Shown here in pieces: positions 55,773 to 64,000 of a DNA stretch of 64,000 bases. The notes under the pieces are model-generated. The model worked only from the letters and a program-made list of their open reading frames with translations. It did no database searches and was not told the origin of the DNA. The DNA is taken from contig NZ_CP093312.1 of assembly GCF_023213175.1 (NCBI RefSeq), positions 62,001-126,000 of the forward strand, in the 5' to 3' direction. The DNA comes from Sulfurovum sp. XGS-02. GTDB taxonomy: Bacteria > Campylobacterota > Campylobacteria > Campylobacterales > Sulfurovaceae. A program made the position numbers and the translations under genes. How positions within the stretch are numbered: position 1 is the first letter of the stretch; the number at the start of each line of letters is the position of its first letter.

Positions 55773-55812
55773 ATGGACAAAAGTATTACATCCTTGTAAT
55801 AGTTCTGTCCAT
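55773..55812 (+). other. Strong stem-loop between tRNA-Thr and tuf
   Basis: Outer stem ATGGACA/TGTCCAT (55773-55779 with 55806-55812) and inner stem TATTACA/TGTAATA (55784-55790 with 55795-55801) enclose a TCCT loop. Two of the four internal positions can also pair. No T-run follows, so RNA processing or mRNA 5'-end protection is more likely than full termination. Confidence 0.55.
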
Positions 55813-55840
55813 ATAGGTATGGGGTCTAAGAAAATTTAGG

Positions 55841-55846
55841 TATAAT
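55841..55846 (+). promoter_or_regulatory. Probable tuf promoter -10
   Basis: TATAAT lies 36 bp before the tuf start and just after the stem-loop; no good -35 is seen. It could give tuf an own transcript in addition to reading from the tRNA promoter. Confidence 0.45.
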
Positions 55847-55882
55847 ACTGCCTTTAAATCATTTTACAGCTAGGAGAATAGC

Positions 55883-57091
55883 ATGGCTAAAGAAAAATTC
55901 GAACGAACGAAACCGCATGTTAACATCGGTACTATCGGTCACGTTGACCACGGTAAAACTACATTGACAGCTGCGATCACAATGTGTTTAGGTCTTAAAA
56001 CTGGTGCGGCAGCAATGGATTACGATCAAATCGATAATGCACCTGAAGAGAGAGAAAGAGGAATTACAATTGCTACTTCTCACGTAGAGTACGAAACAGA
56101 GACTAGACACTACGCTCACGTTGACTGTCCAGGTCACGCGGACTACGTTAAAAACATGATTACTGGTGCTGCTCAAATGGACGGTGCGATCCTAGTTATC
56201 GCTGCGACTGATGGTCCAATGGCACAAACTAGAGAGCACATCCTTCTTTCTAAGCAAGTAGGTGTACCTTACATCGTTGTATTCTTGAACAAAGAAGACC
56301 AACTTGATGAAGAAGATAAAGAAGAGATGTTAGAGCTTGTAGAGATGGAAGTACGTGAACTTCTTTCTGAGTATGACTTCCCAGGTGATGATACTCCAAT
56401 CGTAGCTGGTTCTGCATACCAAGCACTTGAAGAAGCTAAAGCTGGTCAAGCTGGTCCATGGTCAGAAAAAATCTACCAACTTATGGACGAAGTAGATGCA
56501 TATATCCCAGAGCCACAAAGAGAAACAGATAAAGATTTCCTAATGGCAATCGAAGATATCTTTACTATCCAAGGTCGTGGTACTGTTGTAACTGGTAAAG
56601 TTGACAGAGGTACTGTATGTGTTGGTAACGAAGTTGAAATCGTTGGTCTTAAAGATACACAAAAAACAACTGTTACTGGTGTTGAAATGTTCCGTAAAGA
56701 GATGGATTGTGGTGAAGCTGGTGATAACTGTGGTGTTCTTATCCGTGGTATCGATAAAGAAGCTGTACAAAGAGGTATGGTTCTTTGTAAGCCAGGATCA
56801 ATCACTCCACACACTGCATTCGAAGCTGAGATCTATGTTCTTACTAAAGAGGAAGGTGGTAGACACACTCCATTCTTTAATAACTATAGACCACAGTTCT
56901 ACGTTCGTACAACAGACGTAACAGGTTCAGTTCAACTTCAAGAAGGTACTGAAATGGTTATGCCAGGAGACAACGTTAAAATCAATGTTGAGCTTATCGC
57001 TCCTGTTGCACTTGATGAAGGTACTAAGTTCGCTATCCGTGAAGGTGGTAGAACAGTTGGTGCTGGTGTTGTTTCTAAGATTATTGCTTAA
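55883..57091 (+). CDS. tuf: Elongation factor Tu
   Basis: GTPase that delivers aminoacyl-tRNA to the ribosome. The 402-aa protein has the P-loop [15 protein letters not shown], the RGITI switch [16 protein letters not shown] and the guanine-specificity motif that reads FLNKEDQLD (NKED in place of the usual NKCD). Domains II and III follow. TAGGAGAATAGC precedes ATG 55883. Codon use is strongly biased, as expected of a highly expressed gene. Confidence 0.98.
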   Translation: MAKEKFERTKPHVNIGTIGHVDHGKTTLTAAITMCLGLKTGAAAMDYDQIDNAPEERERGITIATSHVEYETETRHYAHVDCPGHADYVKNMITGAAQMDGAILVIAATDGPMAQTREHILLSKQVGVPYIVVFLNKEDQLDEEDKEEMLELVEMEVRELLSEYDFPGDDTPIVAGSAYQALEEAKAGQAGPWSEKIYQLMDEVDAYIPEPQRETDKDFLMAIEDIFTIQGRGTVVTGKVDRGTVCVGNEVEIVGLKDTQKTTVTGVEMFRKEMDCGEAGDNCGVLIRGIDKEAVQRGMVLCKPGSITPHTAFEAEIYVLTKEEGGRHTPFFNNYRPQFYVRTTDVTGSVQLQEGTEMVMPGDNVKINVELIAPVALDEGTKFAIREGGRTVGAGVVSKIIA

Positions 57092-57142
57092 TAACACGTT
57101 GCAGGAGGCTTGCCTCTTGCACACTTATCATAGGAGATAACA

Positions 57143-57295
57143 ATGAGAGAAACAGTTCACTTAGGTTGTGAGAAATGTACAAGACGTAACTATCACACCA
57201 ATAAAAACAAGAAAACGACAACAGAGAAACTTGCTCTTAAAAAGTATTGTAAATGGTGTAAATGCCATACAGTACATAAAGAGATGAAGCTGTAA
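57143..57295 (+). CDS. rpmG: 50S ribosomal protein L33
   Basis: A 50-aa protein starting [19 protein letters not shown] and ending HTVHKEMKL, with two CxxC pairs (CEKC and CKWC), so it is the zinc-binding type of L33. TAGGAGATAAC precedes the ATG. It is placed between tuf and tRNA-Trp, the usual order in many bacteria. Confidence 0.95.
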   Translation: MRETVHLGCEKCTRRNYHTNKNKKTTTEKLALKKYCKWCKCHTVHKEMKL

Positions 57296-57312
57296 TCGGA
57301 GACTTTTGTTCA

Positions 57313-57339
57313 ATACTATCGGGCTTTGTCCCATAGTAT
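57313..57339 (+). terminator. Hairpin between rpmG and tRNA-Trp
   Basis: ATACTAT (57313-57319) and GGG (57321-57323) pair with CCC (57330-57332) and ATAGTAT (57333-57339), with one bulged C and a CTTTGT loop. ATTTTTAG follows. It may act as a partial terminator or as a processing site that frees tRNA-Trp. Confidence 0.5.
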
Positions 57340-57346
57340 GATTTTT

Positions 57347-57422
57347 AGGCCAATAGCTCAGTTGGTAGAGCACTGGTCTCCAAAACCAGGTGCCGGGGGT
57401 TCGAGTCCCTCTTGGCCTGCCA
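57347..57422 (+). tRNA. tRNA-Trp (CCA)
   Basis: Acceptor stem AGGCCAA (57347-57353) pairs with TTGGCCT (57412-57418), then G and encoded CCA. Anticodon stem CTGGT/ACCAG encloses CTCCAAA, anticodon CCA. Confidence 0.95.
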
Positions 57423-57440
57423 CACGTAAAGGTAATATAT

Positions 57441-57620
57441 ATGGGAAAACTTTCAACATTTATAGCACACGCGAGAGCGGAGATTCATAAAGTTATATTT
57501 CCAACAAAAGTACAAGTAAGACAAGCATTTTTAGCAGTTGTTCTCGTAGTAACTGTAATATCAATTTTTTTAGCATTGGTTGACTTTCTAATGTCATCAA
57601 TCGTATCATCAGTTTTATAG
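57441..57620 (+). CDS. secE: Preprotein translocase subunit SecE
   Basis: A 59-aa one-pass membrane protein of the SecYEG channel. The amphipathic AEIHKVIFPTKVQVRQAFLA segment and the following membrane helix are typical. ATG 57441 is chosen; the longer frame runs back into tRNA-Trp. It lies 8 bp before nusG. Confidence 0.93.
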   Translation: MGKLSTFIAHARAEIHKVIFPTKVQVRQAFLAVVLVVTVISIFLALVDFLMSSIVSSVL

Positions 57621-57628
57621 GATAGACA

Positions 57629-58159
57629 ATGGCTTATCAATGGTATGCAATTCAAACATATTCAGGTTCTGAGCAAGCTGTGAAAAGAGCGATCGAACAA
57701 CTTGTCAAAGATCATGGGATTGAAGAGAAGCTTGAACGTGTAGTCGTTCCTACAGAAGAAGTGATCGAAGTTAAAAACGGCGTGAAAAAAATTACTGAAA
57801 GAACATTGTATTCTGGGTATGCTTTCGCACATATAGACCTGGATACTGATCTCTGGCATAAGATACAATCTTTGCCAAGAGTATCTAGATTTATCGGTGA
57901 ACAAAAGACACCTACTGCACTTTCAGAGGCAGATATCAAAGTGATTTTAGACAAAATGGAGCAAAAAGCTGCACCGAGACCTAAAGTTGATTTTGAAACA
58001 GGCGAAATGGTACGTATCATTGATGGTCCGTTCGCAAACTTTACTGGTATGGTAGAAGAGTATGATCTTGATCATGGTAAGTTAAAGTTGAATGTTTCAA
58101 TCTTTGGTAGAAATACACCGGTTGAAATTCTCTACACACAAGTAGAAAAAATACTATAA
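57629..58159 (+). CDS. nusG: Transcription termination/antitermination factor NusG
   Basis: Binds RNA polymerase and couples it to Rho or ribosomes. The 176-aa protein has the NGN domain (QWYAIQTYSGSEQAVKRAIE, and GYAFAHIDLDTDLWHKI) and a C-terminal KOW domain (GEMVRIIDGPFANFTGMVEE). It is in the secE-nusG-rplK order. Confidence 0.96.
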   Translation: MAYQWYAIQTYSGSEQAVKRAIEQLVKDHGIEEKLERVVVPTEEVIEVKNGVKKITERTLYSGYAFAHIDLDTDLWHKIQSLPRVSRFIGEQKTPTALSEADIKVILDKMEQKAAPRPKVDFETGEMVRIIDGPFANFTGMVEEYDLDHGKLKLNVSIFGRNTPVEILYTQVEKIL

Positions 58160-58193
58160 GACCTAAGGGTCAAATCAAACAAAGGAAGAACAG

Positions 58194-58619
58194 ATGGCAA
58201 AAAAGATAACTGAAAAGTTCAAAATGATGATCCCAGCCGGATCAGCAAACCCATCACCGCCGGTAGGTCCTGCACTTGGACAGCGTGGTGTTAACATTAT
58301 GGAGTTTTGTAAAGCTTTTAATGAAAAGACAAAAGATAAAATGGGATTCAAGATCCCTGTAGAAGTTACAGTATATGCAGACAGAAGTTTTACATTTGAA
58401 ACAAAACAACCGCCTGCAAGTGACCTTATCAAAAAAGCAGCAAACATTAAAAAAGGTACAGATAATCCACTTCTTAACAAAGTTGGAACTATCACTAAAG
58501 CAAAACTTGAAGAGATTATCGATCAGAAAATTGCTGACCTTAACACGAATGACAGAGAAATGGCAGCGAACATTATCGCTGGTTCTTGTAAAAGTATGGG
58601 TGTTGAGATCGTAGACTAG
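58194..58619 (+). CDS. rplK: 50S ribosomal protein L11
   Basis: A 141-aa 50S protein of the GTPase-associated centre, needed for stringent response signalling. It has [20 protein letters not shown] near the start and the RNA-binding C-terminal domain ending [23 protein letters not shown] precedes ATG 58194. Confidence 0.97.
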   Translation: MAKKITEKFKMMIPAGSANPSPPVGPALGQRGVNIMEFCKAFNEKTKDKMGFKIPVEVTVYADRSFTFETKQPPASDLIKKAANIKKGTDNPLLNKVGTITKAKLEEIIDQKIADLNTNDREMAANIIAGSCKSMGVEIVD

Positions 58620-58683
58620 TCTTTTTAAAGACAATCATAACCACATGATTTTAAATGTGGGAGCATATAAAGCGGAGAATAAA

Positions 58684-59388
58684 ATGGCAAAGAAACCAAG
58701 TAAAAGAAGAGAAGCACTACTAAAAGTAGTAGATGTGACTAAAACATATAGTGTTGATGAAGCAATGGCTACACTTAAAAACCTTAAATCAGCTAAATTT
58801 GATGAGACAGTTGAAGTTGCGCTTAACTTGAATGTTGACCCAAGACATGCAGATCAAATGGTGAGAGGATCAGTTGTTCTTCCTAACGGAACTGGTAAAA
58901 CAGTAAGAGTAGCAGTATTTGCAAAAGACGCTAAAGCAGATGAAGCGAAAGCAGCAGGTGCAGATTTGGTAGGTTCTACAGATCTTATCGAATCAATTCA
59001 AGCAGGTAACATTGATTTTGATATCGTTATCTCAACACCGGACATGATGGGTGTTCTTGGTAAAGTAGCAAGAATCCTTGGGCCAAAAGGTCTTATGCCT
59101 AACCCTAAAACTGGTACAGTAACTATGGATGTGGCTAAAGCAGTTGAAAATGCTAAAGGTGGTCAGGTTAACTTTAGAGTAGACAAAAAAGGTAACATCC
59201 ACGCTGGTATCGGTAAAGTTTCTTTTTCAGAAGATCAAATCAAAGAAAACTTTGTAACACTTCTTGAAACGATCAATAAAGCAAAACCTGCGTCGGCAAA
59301 AGGTAGATATATCACAAATGGTGCGATTTCACTTACAATGAGCCCATCTATCACTTTAGATACAGCAGAATTAATGGAGATGAAATAA
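58684..59388 (+). CDS. rplA: 50S ribosomal protein L1
   Basis: A 234-aa L1-stalk protein; in many bacteria it represses its own operon by binding the mRNA. Typical parts are [19 protein letters not shown] and [20 protein letters not shown] 58684 after GCGGAGAATAAA is chosen over the one at 58645. It is followed by a hairpin and the rplJ leader. Confidence 0.97.
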   Translation: MAKKPSKRREALLKVVDVTKTYSVDEAMATLKNLKSAKFDETVEVALNLNVDPRHADQMVRGSVVLPNGTGKTVRVAVFAKDAKADEAKAAGADLVGSTDLIESIQAGNIDFDIVISTPDMMGVLGKVARILGPKGLMPNPKTGTVTMDVAKAVENAKGGQVNFRVDKKGNIHAGIGKVSFSEDQIKENFVTLLETINKAKPASAKGRYITNGAISLTMSPSITLDTAELMEMK

Positions 59389-59397
59389 TCCATGCAT

Positions 59398-59585
59398 AAA
59401 GAAGGCATTTGCCTTCTTTAACATTATGTTCAAACAAAAATTATTTTTTAGTTTTTGTTTGAGTGTAATTTTTACTACTCATTAATCTTAGGTCAAAGAT
59501 AAGAGGGGCGAAAGCTTAATTAATATATTTGAAAGAATATATGGTCCTTTAGGGGAACCCTTTTAGAGGTCGGAAGGAGAATTAT
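59398..59585 (+). promoter_or_regulatory. rplA-rplJ intergenic: hairpins and L10 leader
   Basis: AAAGAAGGC (59398-59406) and GCCTTCTTT (59411-59419) form a 9-bp stem with a 4-base loop, likely a partial terminator after rplA. A second, A/T-only stem joins CAAACAAAAA (59431-59440) to TTTTTGTTTG (59452-59461). The part from about 59500 to 59578, just ahead of rplJ, is the usual place for the L10-L12 binding leader that controls rplJL; its GGTCC...GGGAACC segment can pair. The leader role is inferred from position. Confidence 0.5.
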
Positions 59586-60071
59586 ATGACTAGAACTAGA
59601 AAAGAAGAGTTAGTTGCAGAGATGACAGCAGAGTTTAAAGACGCTGGTGCCATTATCGTTTGTGATTACAAAGGTATGACTGTTGAGAATCTTGAAGTTG
59701 TAAGAAATCTTGCTAAAGATGAAGATACAAAAGTTCAAGTAGTTAAAAACAAACTTGCAGCCATCGCATTGCAAAATGCAGGTTGTGAAGCGATTGATTT
59801 TAAAGACACAAACCTTGTAATCTGGGGTGATACACAAGTTATACCTTGTAAAATCGCTGACAAAGCCGCAACTGAATTCAAAGATAGTTTTGCAATCAAG
59901 ACTGGTTTGATCCAGGGTGAAGTTGCTAGTTTGGAAACCATTAATGCAATGGCCAAACTTCCTACTAGAGATGAACTTATCGGTATGCTTCTTAATGTTT
60001 GGAACGCACCGGTACAAAACTTCACAATTGGTTTGAATGCATTAGCAGCAAAAAAAGAAGAAGAGGCGTAG
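59586..60071 (+). CDS. rplJ: 50S ribosomal protein L10
   Basis: A 161-aa protein that anchors L7/L12 dimers to the ribosome and, with them, represses its own mRNA in known bacteria. It starts MTRTRKEELVAEMTAEFKDA and has VVKNKLAAIALQ; the C-terminal helix LNALAAKKEEEA binds L12. GGAAGGAGAA precedes ATG 59586. Confidence 0.96.
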   Translation: MTRTRKEELVAEMTAEFKDAGAIIVCDYKGMTVENLEVVRNLAKDEDTKVQVVKNKLAAIALQNAGCEAIDFKDTNLVIWGDTQVIPCKIADKAATEFKDSFAIKTGLIQGEVASLETINAMAKLPTRDELIGMLLNVWNAPVQNFTIGLNALAAKKEEEA

Positions 60072-60152
60072 AGTGGTGAGAGCCACAAGGCTCTTTTAAT
60101 TTGAAACTGTGAAATGTTTCATCTCATATAATTATAATTGAAGGAATTAATT

Positions 60153-60527
60153 ATGGCAACAACTAAAGAAGATGTTCTTGAGTTTATCTCAAACATGTCA
60201 GTACTTGAGCTTTCTGAGCTTGTAAAAGAATTTGAAGAGAAATTTGGTGTATCTGCACAAGCTACAGTAGTAGCTGGTGGTGGTGCAGCTGCTGGTGGCG
60301 AAGCTGCTGAAGAACAAACTGAGTTCGACGTTGTACTTGTTGATGCAGGTGACAAAAAAATCAATGCTATTAAAGCAGTAAGAGCGATCACTGGTCTTGG
60401 TCTTAAAGAAGCGAAAGCTGCTGTTGAAGAGACTCCATCTGTACTTAAAGAAGGTGTTTCTAAAGAAGAAGCAGAAGACTTCAAGAAACAACTTGAAGAA
60501 GCTGGCGCTAAATGCGAGCTTAAATAA
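60153..60527 (+). CDS. rplL: 50S ribosomal protein L7/L12
   Basis: A 124-aa acidic stalk protein. The N-terminal dimerisation domain ([20 protein letters not shown]) is followed by an Ala/Gly-rich hinge ([16 protein letters not shown]) and the factor-binding C-terminal domain ([17 protein letters not shown]). ATG 60153 after GAAGGAATTAA is chosen over 60138. Confidence 0.97.
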   Translation: MATTKEDVLEFISNMSVLELSELVKEFEEKFGVSAQATVVAGGGAAAGGEAAEEQTEFDVVLVDAGDKKINAIKAVRAITGLGLKEAKAAVEETPSVLKEGVSKEEAEDFKKQLEEAGAKCELK

Positions 60528-60543
60528 TTTTCATTATTTAAGA

Positions 60544-60646
60544 GAGCTTAGGCAGAGTGCCTGAGCTCGAGTTACAAACCTCATTGGATATAGCGATAAA
60601 CTATTCGGAGACATTTTCATACCCTCATGGCAATAGTTTTTTTGTA
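60544..60646 (+). terminator. rplL-rpoB intergenic hairpins (processing site and attenuator-like)
   Basis: GAGCTTAGGC (60544-60553) and GCCTGAGCTC (60559-60568) form a 10-bp stem with one T-G pair. Further on, AAACTATT (60598-60605) pairs with AATAGTTT (60632-60639) and is followed by more T, so it looks like a weak terminator. The same gap in E. coli has an attenuator and an RNase III site that set the rpoB level; a like role here is inferred. Confidence 0.5.
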
Positions 60647-60706
60647 TACCCAATATATACACATTAAACACACTACATAAACCAAACTAAACCGAAATAA
60701 GGATAA

Positions 60707-64000
<3,294 letters not shown>

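Overview
This window looks like chromosome of a Campylobacterota (Epsilonproteobacteria) member, most like Sulfurovum or a relative. The reasons are a bacterial STT3-type oligosaccharyltransferase (PglB), futalosine-pathway menaquinone genes (mqnA, mqnD), a recA-eno-FtsB-like gene order that I recall from Helicobacter, a CcoG cytochrome oxidase assembly gene and moderately AT-rich DNA. The genus is inference; no 16S gene is present. Coding density is high and no insertion sequence, prophage or CRISPR array was seen.

Layout. 1-4.7 kb: rpsT (cut by the window edge), glmM-lspA, an inositol-monophosphatase-like gene, a PqiA-like membrane protein, a DUF493 protein and moaC. 4.7-8.8 kb: a regulator derived from a serine recombinase, ccoG, an SQR-like flavoprotein and tpx. 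8.9-11.2 kb: two L,D-transpeptidase lipoproteins flanking a small gene, then a DUF1566 protein. 11.2-16.7 kb: murB and mqnD on the minus strand, then recA, eno, an FtsB-like protein and a charged repeat protein. 16.7-24.3 kb: an antiporter, bioB and topA (minus), asnB (plus), dcd and a SurA-like chaperone (minus).

24.5-44.4 kb: one plus-strand polysaccharide/protein-glycosylation locus of 18 annotated genes plus one doubtful small ORF, mostly overlapping or closely spaced. It carries WlbA/B/C/D-type enzymes for a diacetamido-uronic acid sugar, a Wzx flippase, a variable AT-rich block (methyl-, pyruvyl-, formyl- and FemAB-type transferases, a deacetylase), three glycosyltransferases, PglB, a PglC-like phosphoglycosyltransferase, a PglE-like aminotransferase and a PglF-like dehydratase. 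Together these could build a lipid-linked glycan, flip it and transfer it to asparagines of periplasmic proteins. 44.5-48.9 kb: a ComEA-like protein, gltX, mqnA and moaD-moaE-moeA.

48.9-55.1 kb: a LexA-like S24 repressor with a divergent 37-residue gene, a DksA-type zinc-finger protein, YyaL, DUF309 and SagB-type genes, and a yaaA / small membrane protein / SUI1 operon. 55.2-64 kb: the classic translation/transcription cluster tRNA-Thr, Tyr, Gly, Thr, tuf, rpmG, tRNA-Trp, secE, nusG, rplK, rplA, rplJ, rplL, rpoB (cut by the window end).

The most interesting signal joins two distant places. A perfect 15-bp palindrome in the recA promoter (ATGTCAATTTGACAT) closely matches repeated sites between the S24 repressor gene and its divergent neighbour. 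The repressor has the Ala-Gly cleavage pair and the 37-residue Ser-Lys spacing of LexA. This suggests a local SOS-like circuit.
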